Positions 49,317-58,951 of a DNA stretch of 64,000 nucleotides are shown piece after piece. The stretch spans positions 1 through 64,000 of the forward strand of contig JBGVKY010000022.1 of assembly GCA_045123995.1 (NCBI GenBank). Reading direction: 5' to 3'. Positions within the stretch are counted from its first letter, which is position 1. Every line of letters begins with the position of its first letter. Below the pieces are notes generated by a model, which worked only from the letters and a program-made list of their open reading frames with translations, searched no databases and was not told the DNA's origin. Source of the DNA: HGM11501 sp045123995 (GTDB lineage: Bacteria > Bacillota > Clostridia > CAKSNL01 > HGM11501). A program made the translations under genes and the position numbers.

Positions 49317-51860
49317 TTAGTCTTCTAATCTTTCGTCTAAGTCAACGATTCTTGAAACAATTGCAGAAACCTCTGCACGGGTGATGTTCTTATTGGGATT
49401 GAAAGCTCCCTTTTCGTCACCCAGTACGATACCCACTCTGTAAAGGAGAAGGATTTCTTCAAAGTACTTGTCGTCTTCTGAAACATCCTTGATTTCGTCT
49501 ATGTAATTGATTTCTTCCATTGCTTCTTCGGGAAGAATGTTTGCAAAGATGTATGCCATCTGGGCTCTTGTTATCTTTGCATTATAGTTCGTAAAGTCAT
49601 TCTTTCTTATAATCTTATACTCGATTGCATAATTTACATAATCGTCGTACCAGTTTTTATCTCCCGAACCGAACTTGGTCTTGTCGTTGTAGTAAATATC
49701 ACCGATTCTTGCAGCAATTGTAATTGCTTCTGCAACAGTCATATTTCCCTGAGGATCAAAGGTTCCGTCTGTGCGGCCTTTGATAAGACCGTAAGCATAA
49801 GCTGACTTGATTGCGCCTGTTTTATTTGCACCGTACCACTCATCTTCGTCAATATCCTTGAAAAGACCGTTCTTATAAGTGTTTGACTTTTTAAAGTTCT
49901 TCATGCCGGAAGCGCCGGTAGTTCCTGTTGAAGATCCGTCCTTAACGGTAAGCTGCACATAGCCTGTGTAATCGTCTTCATAGTAGGGGTATGCAGTATA
50001 TTTAATTCTTATTGTTCCTGCTTTTTCGGGAACGAAGCTTATTTTTGAAAGTATGGGGTCGTCATCTTCGTAGTAAACCTTTGTGGAAGATTTTATCTTC
50101 GCTTCATCGTCGCCGTCAAAGTCATAGTACATTGTTCCGACGGTTGAAGAAGGAACTGCAAATACTACGTATTCAAGGTCGTCCTCTGCATAAGAATCGC
50201 AAATATCGTAAAAATCTTCTGCATCAAACTTGATTGCCTTGCCTACATTACCTGAATACTTGATGTCCTTAACTTCATCATCGTCTTCATCTTTGGTTTC
50301 AGATGCAGTAACCTTTATCTTGATTTCACCCTTGAAGCGTGTGTCATCAACGGTTGTTCCTATATAGCTTACGGTTACGGTGCCAGAGTAGTTCTTCGCA
50401 GGAACGTAAGTTACATAGTTTATGTAATCACCATCGGCAGATTTATTGTAGAATCTGTCAGAGGAAGTTACCGCAAATTCACCTGTCTTATTGTACTTAT
50501 AGTAGAGCTTGCCCTTTGTGGGAGCGGTGAACTTAACATAGTCCAAGGTTTCGCCTGTTAAGGTTTTGCAAAGAGATGCAATTGTTGATGCGCTGAATGT
50601 CTTTGTGGCATTATCCTTGATTGAATAGGAAATGTCCTTGACCTCTTCAAGGTCTGATGCAGAAACCTTTATTGTAATTGTGCCGTTATATTTTTCGTTG
50701 CTTATGCTTGTTCCTTCATAGTCGATGGAAACTGTTCCCGAATAGTCAGCCTTGGGAACGAAAGCCATAAGATAAAGATAGGGCTCGGAATTATAGTAAT
50801 AAGACTTGGATGTGGACATCTGAGCCTTGGAATCTTCCTCGTTGTCATAGTCATACCAGAGTGCGCCTGAAGAGGGCTTCTGGAATTTAACGGAACGAAG
50901 ACGTGAGCCTGTCTTTTCAATACATTCTGTATTGAAATCGGATGCTCTCAAAAATACGCTGTCGCCCTCTGACTTATATGTAGTATCATAGCTGTCTGCT
51001 TCTTCGATGCAGAAAGTGATAACGCCGTCATGCGCTTCATCATCTCTGTCATATACCTTATATTCAAGGTCAAAATCTCCTGCCACGCCGTCTGCCACAA
51101 CTAAAGTTACCTTATCAAATGAAAGGGAAGACGTTGTCTTGGGTTCAAGATAATAAGCATTTGATGCTGTTACAGCCTTATTGTAAGAGCTTGATGTGCT
51201 TGTAGCGGAATAATTGTAGTAAAGCTTTCCGTTTTCAGCTTCGGGAAGTGTGAACTTCATATAGTTCATGGTAACGCCTGCATTGTTGAATTCTCTCTTG
51301 AAGTCATCAATTGAGAACTTGTATTTGCCGCCTGCTTTAACATCAATCTTTATAAGGTCAATATCCCCTACATTCATGCTTTCTGTAACTGTAAGAACAA
51401 TTTTACCCTCGAAAGTTTCATAAGGATCTCTTGTGCTGGATCTTTCAGCGTAAGCGGTATAACCAATCTCAACCTCGCCTGAATAGGAGAGCTTGGGAAC
51501 AAAGGCAATTTTTTCTATAAGCTTTATGCTTGTACCTGATTTATCCCTGTAATATTTTGTGGTTTCAGTTACATCAGCGGGCTTTGAGCCGTTATAATCG
51601 TACAAAAGCTTACCTGCGGAGGTGGAAATTCCTGAAAGGTCAATAGTTATGTATTCAAGTCTGTCTCCTGTTTCATCTATACAGATATCGTTAATTTTAT
51701 TTACAGAAAACTCATATACTCCGTCAGAGTCTATTGCCTCTTCTATAACTTCAACCACGTGCTCTTCTTCCAAAATTTCTTCTTCAGCGAAAACAGAAAT
51801 AACCGAAACACACATTAAAAGAGCAAGGATTAAAGCAAGTGTTTTTTTCATCATTTTCAT
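49317..51860 (-). CDS. SLH surface protein with five tandem beta domains
   Basis: The 847-residue protein has a signal peptide (about 1-25), five related domains of about 110-120 residues between 40 and 640, and three SLH repeats (about 655-845). Each domain contains a segment like LEYVxF..P..G.LYYxYN followed by ..FVPxxxYSGxVxIxYxxT. This recalls repeated cell-surface beta-sandwich modules. It is probably a wall-bound S-layer-associated protein. ATG 51860 is close to AAGGAA; ATG 51854 is an alternative start. A strong promoter lies at 51901-51929. Confidence 0.85.
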   Translation of the reverse strand: MKMMKKTLALILALLMCVSVISVFAEEEILEEEHVVEVIEEAIDSDGVYEFSVNKINDICIDETGDRLEYITIDLSGISTSAGKLLYDYNGSKPADVTETTKYYRDKSGTSIKLIEKIAFVPKLSYSGEVEIGYTAYAERSSTRDPYETFEGKIVLTVTESMNVGDIDLIKIDVKAGGKYKFSIDDFKREFNNAGVTMNYMKFTLPEAENGKLYYNYSATSTSSSYNKAVTASNAYYLEPKTTSSLSFDKVTLVVADGVAGDFDLEYKVYDRDDEAHDGVITFCIEEADSYDTTYKSEGDSVFLRASDFNTECIEKTGSRLRSVKFQKPSSGALWYDYDNEEDSKAQMSTSKSYYYNSEPYLYLMAFVPKADYSGTVSIDYEGTSISNEKYNGTITIKVSASDLEEVKDISYSIKDNATKTFSASTIASLCKTLTGETLDYVKFTAPTKGKLYYKYNKTGEFAVTSSDRFYNKSADGDYINYVTYVPAKNYSGTVTVSYIGTTVDDTRFKGEIKIKVTASETKDEDDDEVKDIKYSGNVGKAIKFDAEDFYDICDSYAEDDLEYVVFAVPSSTVGTMYYDFDGDDEAKIKSSTKVYYEDDDPILSKISFVPEKAGTIRIKYTAYPYYEDDYTGYVQLTVKDGSSTGTTGASGMKNFKKSNTYKNGLFKDIDEDEWYGANKTGAIKSAYAYGLIKGRTDGTFDPQGNMTVAEAITIAARIGDIYYNDKTKFGSGDKNWYDDYVNYAIEYKIIRKNDFTNYNAKITRAQMAYIFANILPEEAMEEINYIDEIKDVSEDDKYFEEILLLYRVGIVLGDEKGAFNPNKNITRAEVSAIVSRIVDLDERLED

Positions 51861-51900
51861 CAGTTCCTTTCGTGAGATTTTTATTTTCCTCTATAATAAA

Positions 51901-51929
51901 ATTATAACATTTAGAAAAAGCTATGTCAA
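51901..51929 (-). promoter_or_regulatory. Consensus sigmaA promoter of the SLH repeat protein
   Basis: TTGACA (51929-51924), 17-bp spacer and TATAAT (51906-51901): a perfect consensus, 41 bp before the start codon. Confidence 0.88.
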
Positions 51930-51961
51930 GAAAAAAGGCTTTTTCTTATATTAACAATTTA

Positions 51962-52768
51962 TTAATTGCCAAGCTCCTTTGTTCTTTCGGCGGCTTTTAT
52001 AACAGCGTTCATTACCGCTGCCCTGAAAGACGCTTCCTCCAGTGCCTTTACTCCGGCTATTGTGCTTCCGCCGGGGCTTGTAACACGGTCTTTAAGCTCT
52101 GAAGGACTCTCTTCTCCGGAAAGAGCAAGCATGGATGCTCCCAAAAGGGTATTTATCGCATAGAAAAGCGCCTTTTCCTTGGGAATTCCGAGAGCCACGC
52201 CTCCATCTGCCAGAGCGTCCAAAAACATATAGCAAAAAGCGGGGCCACAGCCTGAAATGGCGGTTCCTGCATCAATTAACTTTTCTGAGATTTCGTCAAT
52301 TTCTCCCGATGCTTTAAGTAATGCCTTAAATTCTTCCTTATGCTCCGCTCCACCCTCATTATATGTTAAAAGTATCATTCCTTTTCCCACGGAAACGGGG
52401 GTATTCGGCATTATGCGGAGGATTCTTTTGTCCTTGCCGAAAGATGCTTCAAGCTTTGATACTGAAACCCCTGCGAGCATGGATACCAGACAAAAAGCAT
52501 CGTTTCTGCCATTCAATTCATCTTTTATTTCGCTTTTTACTTCCTCTAAATTCTGGGGCTTTACGCCAAGAAAGATAAATTCTGCATTTTTTGCCACATC
52601 ACTTATACTTCCAAAATCTGAACCTAGAATATTTGCCCTTTCTTCCGCCTCTGAAAGAGTTTTGGCAGAAAGGATAATTTCCTTTGGGTTTATCACCTTT
52701 GCCACTGCCCTTGCCAGGGCAAAGCCCATGTTTCCGCAACCTATAAATCCAACTTTATATTTATTCAA
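51962..52768 (-). CDS. proC: Pyrroline-5-carboxylate reductase
   Basis: The 268-residue protein has the Rossmann start KVGFIGCGNMGFALARAV and the ProC signature DRVTSPGGSTIAGVKALEE near the C terminus. It reduces pyrroline-5-carboxylate to proline with NAD(P)H. The start is a TTG at 52768 with GGTAGTGA 5 nt upstream. It is the last gene of proB-proA-proC, 8 bp after proA. Confidence 0.95.
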   Translation of the reverse strand: MNKYKVGFIGCGNMGFALARAVAKVINPKEIILSAKTLSEAEERANILGSDFGSISDVAKNAEFIFLGVKPQNLEEVKSEIKDELNGRNDAFCLVSMLAGVSVSKLEASFGKDKRILRIMPNTPVSVGKGMILLTYNEGGAEHKEEFKALLKASGEIDEISEKLIDAGTAISGCGPAFCYMFLDALADGGVALGIPKEKALFYAINTLLGASMLALSGEESPSELKDRVTSPGGSTIAGVKALEEASFRAAVMNAVIKAAERTKELGN

Positions 52769-52776
52769 GAAAATCA

Positions 52777-54018
52777 CTACCTTATCTGGCCGTCGCCCAT
52801 AATTATATATTTATATGTGGTAAGCTCTGAAAGTCCCATGGGGCCTCTTGCGTGAATTTTCTGGGTAGAAATGCCCATTTCACAACCAAGTCCGAACTCG
52901 CCGCCGTCAGTGAATCGGGTTGAGGCATTTACATAAACTGCCGCCGAATCCGTTTCCTTTAAGAACTTATCTGCATTTACATTATTTTCCGTGATAATTG
53001 CTTCCGAGTGACCCGTGGAATGAACGAGTATATGCTCTATTGCCTCGTCAACGGAGGAAACCACACCCACCGCAAGAATGTAATCTAAAAATTCAGTATC
53101 AAAGTCATCCTCGGCGGCTTTTTTACCGTCTATTATTTTAAGAGACTTGTCATCAAGCCTTAATTCCACGGGATTTTTGCCGTTTTCAAGTAATTCCTTT
53201 AATTTCGGTAGAAATTCATCTGCAATTTTTTCGTGAACCAGACAAACCTCCGCCGCGTTACATACTGATGGACGGCTGGTTTTGGCATTTTCGATGATTT
53301 TAAGTGCCTTATCAAAGTCGGCATATTCGTCAACGTATATATGACAGATACCCGTACCCGTGTGGATGCAGGGGACAGTTGCATTATTCACGCAGGCCTC
53401 GATAAGTCCCTTTCCACCTCTGGGTATAAGCAAGTCCACAAGGCCCTGGGCTTTCATTAAAACGTGGGCACTTTCTCTTGTTAAATCACTTACTAAATTT
53501 ATCACGTTTTCATCTATTCCTGCTTTTTTAAGACCCTCTTTTAAGGCGTTTACAATGGCAAGAGAAGTATTGTATGCCTCTTTACCGCCCCTTAAGATGC
53601 AGGCGTTTCCGCTTTTTATGGATAAAACCGCCGCGTCAGCCGTTACGTTGGGTCGGCTTTCGTAAATGATGCCGATAAGTCCCACGGGCACACGCCTTTT
53701 TATAATCTTAAGTCCGTTGGGGCGAATAGTTTCTGACAAATCCTCACCCACGGGGTCGGGGAGAAGTGCAATTTCCTCCATGCCCTTTGCCATGGATAAA
53801 ATTCTTTCTTCGTTAAGCCTCAGTCTGTCGCATAAAACGTCTGAAATTTTGCCCTTTGCGGCATTTAAGTCAACTTCATTTGCAGAAAGTATTTGGTCCT
53901 TATGGGATATGAGGCTTTTTGCCATTTCTTTTATTGCCTGATTTTTACATTCGGTGCTTTTATTTTTAATGGATTTCGATGCCTCTTTTGTAATTTTTAT
54001 AAGCTCTATGGTATCCAT
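52777..54018 (-). CDS. proA: Gamma-glutamyl phosphate reductase
   Basis: The 413-residue protein is a typical ProA of normal length: VPVGLIGIIYESRPNVTADAA near 115-135, CNAAEVCLVHE with the catalytic Cys near 255, and the end LTTYKYIIMGDGQIR. It makes glutamate-5-semialdehyde from glutamyl phosphate. It begins immediately after the proB stop. Confidence 0.96.
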   Translation of the reverse strand: MDTIELIKITKEASKSIKNKSTECKNQAIKEMAKSLISHKDQILSANEVDLNAAKGKISDVLCDRLRLNEERILSMAKGMEEIALLPDPVGEDLSETIRPNGLKIIKRRVPVGLIGIIYESRPNVTADAAVLSIKSGNACILRGGKEAYNTSLAIVNALKEGLKKAGIDENVINLVSDLTRESAHVLMKAQGLVDLLIPRGGKGLIEACVNNATVPCIHTGTGICHIYVDEYADFDKALKIIENAKTSRPSVCNAAEVCLVHEKIADEFLPKLKELLENGKNPVELRLDDKSLKIIDGKKAAEDDFDTEFLDYILAVGVVSSVDEAIEHILVHSTGHSEAIITENNVNADKFLKETDSAAVYVNASTRFTDGGEFGLGCEMGISTQKIHARGPMGLSELTTYKYIIMGDGQIR

Positions 54019-54789
54019 TTATTTTCCTCTTTTCAAAAATCTTGTTCCCACATTTTTTCCATCTACTATATCATAGAGGATTTCGGGATTTTTTCCGTTG
54101 GTGATAATCATATCACAACCTGCTTCCGTTGCAATTTTTGCCGCACGGATTTTGGTTATCATTCCGCCTGTGCCAAGGCTTGTTCCGCTTCCTCCTGCAA
54201 GGCTTTCAATTTCCTTTGTTATTTCGGGAACAACTAAAATGAGCTTTGCATCGGGATTTTCCTTGGGGTTTTTATCGTAAAGACCGTCAATGTCAGAAAG
54301 AATTATGAGTAGGTCGGCATTTATGCTTGCGGTAACTACTGCAGACAATGTATCGTTGTCGCCGATTACGATTTCTTCGGTTGATATTGTATCGTTTTCG
54401 TTTATTACGGGAATTACATTGAGAGCTAAAAGACGCTCCAATGTGTTGTGGAAGTTTTCTTTTCTTTCGGGATTTTCAACGTCGGGCGCAGTTATAAGTA
54501 TCTGCGCAACCACATGGTTGTACTCGGAAAAAAGCTTATCATAGGTATACATAAGCTCGCACTGACCCACAGCAGCGGCTGCCTGCTTGCCGGGAATGTC
54601 AGAGGGGCGGGAGGGAAGTCCCAGCTTGCCAACCCCCATGCCGATAGCTCCCGAAGAAACTAAAATTATTTCATGGCCTGCATTTTTAAGGTCGCTTAAT
54701 ACCTTGCAAAGGCTTTCAATTGTCCTTATATTAAGTCTGCCCGTTTCGTGAGCGAGTGTTGATGTGCCTACCTTTACAACTATTTTCAT
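54019..54789 (-). CDS. proB: Glutamate 5-kinase
   Basis: The 256-residue protein has the amino acid kinase fold of ProB: VVKVGTSTLAHETGRLN at the start, VSSGAIGMG near 45-53, VIPVINENDTI and GTGGMITKIRAAKIA. It lacks the C-terminal PUA domain of the longer enzymes, as in many Firmicutes. It starts the proline operon. Confidence 0.95.
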   Translation of the reverse strand: MKIVVKVGTSTLAHETGRLNIRTIESLCKVLSDLKNAGHEIILVSSGAIGMGVGKLGLPSRPSDIPGKQAAAAVGQCELMYTYDKLFSEYNHVVAQILITAPDVENPERKENFHNTLERLLALNVIPVINENDTISTEEIVIGDNDTLSAVVTASINADLLIILSDIDGLYDKNPKENPDAKLILVVPEITKEIESLAGGSGTSLGTGGMITKIRAAKIATEAGCDMIITNGKNPEILYDIVDGKNVGTRFLKRGK

Positions 54790-54901
54790 TTATGTCAATC
54801 CTTTCAGAAAATTATACAAAAACTGCCTTTTAAAAGTATAGCACAATTTGAAAAAATAGTAAATAGTAAATTTAAGCAGATGTCCCTAAAAGAGCGCAAA
54901 A

Positions 54902-54927
54902 AAAACGCCCGGAAAACCGGGCGTTTA
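54902..54927. terminator. Terminator between the S-layer-like gene and proB
   Basis: AAACGCCCGG-AAAA-CCGGGCGTTT, located 20 bp after the stop of the SLH gene at 54947 on the minus strand. Confidence 0.85.
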
Positions 54928-54946
54928 ATTTATTTAGTGAATAAGA

Positions 54947-57910
54947 TTATACAGCTTCAACGTATTCAACAGTGTAAACTACGATGTCGATAACGTCATC
55001 TTCAAGCACCTTAACAAGTGCATAGTTTACATCTTCGCCGTCCATTTCTGATGTGTCGATTGCATTCATTTCGTCGAAGATTACAGAACCAACATAGTCT
55101 GCGATAGAATCTGCTACGTCGAACTTAGCCTTTCTACCTGTAAGGTCAACATTGTAGATGTTACCCTTCATAGCAGAACCAGCTGTTGCAACTTCGATTA
55201 CTTCAGAACCGTCAGCAAGGTCGATAAGTGTGATAAGCTTAGCGGAAGAAGAAGACTTAATCTTTTCAGTTGCAATTGCACCGAAGTAGTAGTAGGGAAG
55301 TTCTTCATCGTCGCCGTCGTTACCGAATACACCAGCTGTTTCGAAATCGTCTGCTGCGAAGATTACAGCGATGTCAGTGATCTTGCCTTCGCCGTCAAGT
55401 GCTACTTCAAATACAGCACCGTCAACATAAGCTTCAAGATCTTCAATGTCTTCGTCGTCAGCAAGACCTGTTACATCAACAGCAGATTCAAGAGCTTCGT
55501 CAGCTACTGTTTCAAGAGTAACCTTCTCGCCATCCATATAACCTTCGATGATGATATAATCTTCTTCATCGTCGTTAGATGTGATTTCAACTGTGTTTAC
55601 AACAAGGAGCTTAGCGTCCTTAGCGATTGTTGTACCTGCATTTGTGATAACCATGCACTTATATGCATCGTTAGCGTAGTCGTATACGAAACCTTCGTAT
55701 GCTTCTTCGTCAGCGAAGAGAGTGTAATCAACAACTGTGATCTGGCTCTTCTTAAGAGCAGAAGCGATTGTCTGAGGATCGTCCTCAAGTGTGTCAGGAT
55801 TATCGCCCTTAAGAGCTACCTTGAATACTACTGTATCCTTGTCAACGCCGCCCTTGAAGGTCTGTTCCTTAAATCTGTTACCAAGTGCGTCATACTCGTC
55901 ATCCAATACTTCGTAAGAGAAGTTATCTTCTGTAAGAGTAGAGTCAGCAACAACGATCTTAGCAACTTCGCCGTTGGAGTTTAAGGTGTACTGGAATACT
56001 CTGTTTGTAAGAGCGCCTTCCATTGTAAGCTCTTCAACGCCGTCTTCGTCTGTAGCTGTTACTAACCAATCATTTGTATATTCTGCGATTTTAGCAATGT
56101 CGTCGAAGTCAGTGATCTTTTCAGAATGCATTTCTTCGCCGTCGAAAGCTGTTAATGTGATGGTTTCAGCAAGGTTAGCGTCAATCCATTCACCCTTGGT
56201 GTTCATGAAACGAAGTGTATAATCAACACCGGAAGAGAAGCTTACGTTTGTGTTTACTGCAAGAAGGAAACCATAGTTGCCGCCGATTTCAGCTTCTGTG
56301 TCAGTGAAAGCAATTCTGCCGTTGTAGTTGATATAGAAGATACCGGAGTCTCTTCTGTTGATAGCTGCTTCATAGAAAGAAGACTTCTTGTAAACGTTGC
56401 CGTCAATCTTGTAGCCTGTAGCGGAAGTAGAAGATACATAACCTTCAACCTTGTTGGAAGAAATGTAAACCTTCTGAACCTTAACGTCGCCTTCAATTTC
56501 AGTCTGTACGATAGAAAGAACGTCGTCTTCAGCGATGTCGTCGAAGGAAACAACCTTGCCATCCTTGTAGAATGTTACATAGGATTCTTCATCTTCGGGA
56601 TCAAGCTTAACAGAACCAGCGTCGTTCTTGCTTGTGATCTTGTAAGTTCTCTTTGTGATTTCGTCAACAACGATTTCAGCAGAGATTTCTTCAAGGAAAG
56701 CGTAGTCATAAACGCCGTTGCCGTTGTTATCAAGAAGTGTGATAACGCCGTCAGCACCTTCATAAGCTTCGCCTGCTGCTGCGATAGTATCAAACAAAGC
56801 GTCTTCAGTGTCGTTTAAGATACCGTTTTCATAGAAAGCGATAGCGTCAAGAGCCTTAGCGGTCTTTGTTGTATCGTCATCTACAAAGTATTCAAATGTG
56901 AAGTAGTTCTTTGTGTCGAGTTCATCCATTTCAGAACCGAAGTCACCAAGAGCGATCTGCAATGTAGCGTTCTTACCAGCCTTGGGAGCAACTGCAACGA
57001 GTTCTTCGTCGCCTTCGCCGTAAGCCTTAACGTAAGCAACTACGTTGTAGCCGAGGTATTCTTCAGCGCCTGTGCCGTTTGCTTCAAAGAATGTGTCGAA
57101 GTAAGGAACTTCAACTTCTTCTTCGTCGATGATTTCAGTAGAATATACCTGGTTGCCGTTAACCTTAGATACTCTGAAGTCAACGTCCTGGTCTTCCTTA
57201 TCTGCGAAATCTTCCATGAATGTAGCTGTTACAACAGCTTCAAGCTTTGTGATATCAAGGTAGTCGTCAAGGAGAGTGTCAGAACCCTTAATGAATTCGG
57301 GATCAGCTGCGCTCCAAGTTTCCTGTTCCATGATTTTGCATTCAAGTGCATTGTAGATAAGTCTTGCAACAACCCATCTCTTAGCTGCATCGCCGGAAGT
57401 ACCGGTAGCACCCTTGGTAATCTTCATTACCTGGTTTGCAGCATAAAGGTAACCTGTGGGATAACCACCCTTTACGTTTGCAACAGGTGTGTAACCAAGC
57501 ATAGCAACGATTAACTTAACAGCTTCTTCGTAGGTAACAGGAGCTTCGGGATCATAGATGCCGTTTCCTCTACCATTGATGATGCCCATGTTTGCAGCGT
57601 AGTTTACATAACCAGCTGCCCAGTGAGAAGCGGGAACGTCTGTAAAGATGTTGTCAGCCTTTGCACCTTCTGCCTGTTCGGTAGCGTTAAGTGCGCAAAC
57701 TAAAACCTTTGCGATTTCCGCTCTTGTGATTGTGTTATCAGGAAGGAAGGTTCCATCCTCATAACCGTTGATGATTCCCAACTTGCTGAGCAGTGTTACT
57801 GCTTCAAGGTAGCTTGCATCTTCTTCAACGTCAGTGAAAGCAAAAGAGCTTACTGTGAAGAACATAGCACATACCATAACAAGTGCGAGAACTTTCTTGA
57901 GATTTTTCAT
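54947..57910 (-). CDS. S-layer-like protein with N-terminal SLH repeats
   Basis: The 987-residue acidic protein has a signal peptide (about 1-25), three SLH repeats (about 25-215; FTDVEEDASYLEAV, ITRAEIAKVLVCAL, GIINGRGNGIYDPEAPVTYEEAVKLI in separate units) and a long beta-rich region with no catalytic motif. The size, acidity, optimised-looking codon use and long leader suggest an abundant S-layer protein bound to the wall polymer. The leader at 57911-58040 and the promoter at 58047-58076 fit high expression. Confidence 0.88.
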   Translation of the reverse strand: MKNLKKVLALVMVCAMFFTVSSFAFTDVEEDASYLEAVTLLSKLGIINGYEDGTFLPDNTITRAEIAKVLVCALNATEQAEGAKADNIFTDVPASHWAAGYVNYAANMGIINGRGNGIYDPEAPVTYEEAVKLIVAMLGYTPVANVKGGYPTGYLYAANQVMKITKGATGTSGDAAKRWVVARLIYNALECKIMEQETWSAADPEFIKGSDTLLDDYLDITKLEAVVTATFMEDFADKEDQDVDFRVSKVNGNQVYSTEIIDEEEVEVPYFDTFFEANGTGAEEYLGYNVVAYVKAYGEGDEELVAVAPKAGKNATLQIALGDFGSEMDELDTKNYFTFEYFVDDDTTKTAKALDAIAFYENGILNDTEDALFDTIAAAGEAYEGADGVITLLDNNGNGVYDYAFLEEISAEIVVDEITKRTYKITSKNDAGSVKLDPEDEESYVTFYKDGKVVSFDDIAEDDVLSIVQTEIEGDVKVQKVYISSNKVEGYVSSTSATGYKIDGNVYKKSSFYEAAINRRDSGIFYINYNGRIAFTDTEAEIGGNYGFLLAVNTNVSFSSGVDYTLRFMNTKGEWIDANLAETITLTAFDGEEMHSEKITDFDDIAKIAEYTNDWLVTATDEDGVEELTMEGALTNRVFQYTLNSNGEVAKIVVADSTLTEDNFSYEVLDDEYDALGNRFKEQTFKGGVDKDTVVFKVALKGDNPDTLEDDPQTIASALKKSQITVVDYTLFADEEAYEGFVYDYANDAYKCMVITNAGTTIAKDAKLLVVNTVEITSNDDEEDYIIIEGYMDGEKVTLETVADEALESAVDVTGLADDEDIEDLEAYVDGAVFEVALDGEGKITDIAVIFAADDFETAGVFGNDGDDEELPYYYFGAIATEKIKSSSSAKLITLIDLADGSEVIEVATAGSAMKGNIYNVDLTGRKAKFDVADSIADYVGSVIFDEMNAIDTSEMDGEDVNYALVKVLEDDVIDIVVYTVEYVEAV

Positions 57911-58076
57911 GTCTCAATTCCTCCTTATAAAAAATATTTTTGTTGGCGAAAGAGTTTTGTTATTCCGCAGCAATGAAACTCCTCTTTCAAAGCTCTGCTG
58001 CAGTGCCGAAAGCCCGTAGACCATACAGTCTTCCAACCATGGTCACATTATAGCACCCATGGCGTCAACTCGTCAA
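57911..58076 (-). promoter_or_regulatory. Promoter and long structured leader of the S-layer-like gene
   Basis: TTGACG (58076-58071), 18-bp spacer and TATAAT (58052-58047), giving a leader of about 130 nt. The RNA contains GCAGCA/TGCTGC and GAAAGAG/CTCTTTC arms that overlap in space and could be alternative stems. The stretch 58077-58284 upstream holds only AT-rich sequence and the trmB promoter area. Confidence 0.65.
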
Positions 58077-58293
58077 TGAGTTTCGACGACTTGTAACATA
58101 ACTGTAAAATTGGAATCACATTGTTGCAAAAAAACGTCCCCCCATTTACACCAATAACTATATTAGCATATACTTTTTGCCGTATTTTGTCAAGTATTTT
58201 TTGATTTTTAAAGGTTTTAGGCTTTTTTGTAATATTGACTTTGATTCTTCTTAATGCTATAATTATAAAGCATTTTATAAGGAAGTGATTTTT

Positions 58294-58920
58294 TTGAGAA
58301 TGAGAAAAAGAGCTCACTTAGATGAGCGTATTTTAAATTGCAACAGCTTAATTGCCGAAACTAAAGAGGACATCAATTCTTTCAGAAAGGGAAAAAGCCT
58401 CCATCTTGAAATCGGTTGCGGAAAGGGTTCTTTTATAAAAGAATGCGCAAAGCAAAATCCCCACATCCCTCACCTTGCGGTGGAGCATTATAATAATGTA
58501 GCGATTTTAGCGGCAGAATCCGCAAAAAGAGAAAACATAGAAAACATCCGCTTTTCCATGAAGGATATAGAAAAGCTGGCAGAGGAGATTGAGGAAGGCT
58601 CAGTTTCCCGCATTTATCTCAATTTCTCTGACCCCTGGCCCAAGAAAAAGCAGGCTAAAAGAAGGCTGACCCATCCCGACTTTCTCCGTTTATATAAACG
58701 CTGGCTTAAAGATGATGGGGAGATATTTTTTAAAACCGACAACGATGCCTTGTTTGAATTTTCATTAAATACCTTTGCAAGCGAGGATTTTTTACTTTCC
58801 AACATTACCTTTGATTTACATAACAGCGATTTTGAAGGAAACATAATGACCGAATACGAAAAGAAATTTTCAGAAGAAGGGAAGAACATTTTCCGTTTGG
58901 AAGCAAGAAAAAGAAGATAA
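58294..58920 (+). CDS. trmB: tRNA (guanine-N7-)-methyltransferase
   Basis: The 208-residue protein has the TrmB pattern: LHLEIGCGKGSFIKECA (SAM site), LAVEHYNN, INFSDPWPKKKQAKRRLTHP-type segment (here LNFSDPWPKKKQAKRRL) and FFKTDNDALFEFS. It methylates G46 of tRNA. The start is a TTG at 58294 with GGAAGTGA 5 nt upstream, the same leader as the beta-CASP gene. Confidence 0.95.
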   Translation: MRMRKRAHLDERILNCNSLIAETKEDINSFRKGKSLHLEIGCGKGSFIKECAKQNPHIPHLAVEHYNNVAILAAESAKRENIENIRFSMKDIEKLAEEIEEGSVSRIYLNFSDPWPKKKQAKRRLTHPDFLRLYKRWLKDDGEIFFKTDNDALFEFSLNTFASEDFLLSNITFDLHNSDFEGNIMTEYEKKFSEEGKNIFRLEARKRR

Positions 58921-58923
58921 CGA

Positions 58924-58951
58924 AAAAGACGGTGCCTCTGCACCGTCTTTT
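58924..58951. terminator. Bidirectional terminator between trmB and oxidoreductase
   Basis: AAAAGACGGTGC-CTCT-GCACCGTCTTTT between two convergent genes; its right end touches the stop of the minus-strand gene. Confidence 0.88.

Noticed and set aside
57911..58046. Known riboswitch class in the S-layer gene leader
   Set aside because: The stems do not match c-di-GMP, SAM, cobalamin or lysine riboswitch cores that I can recall; kept only as a structured leader.
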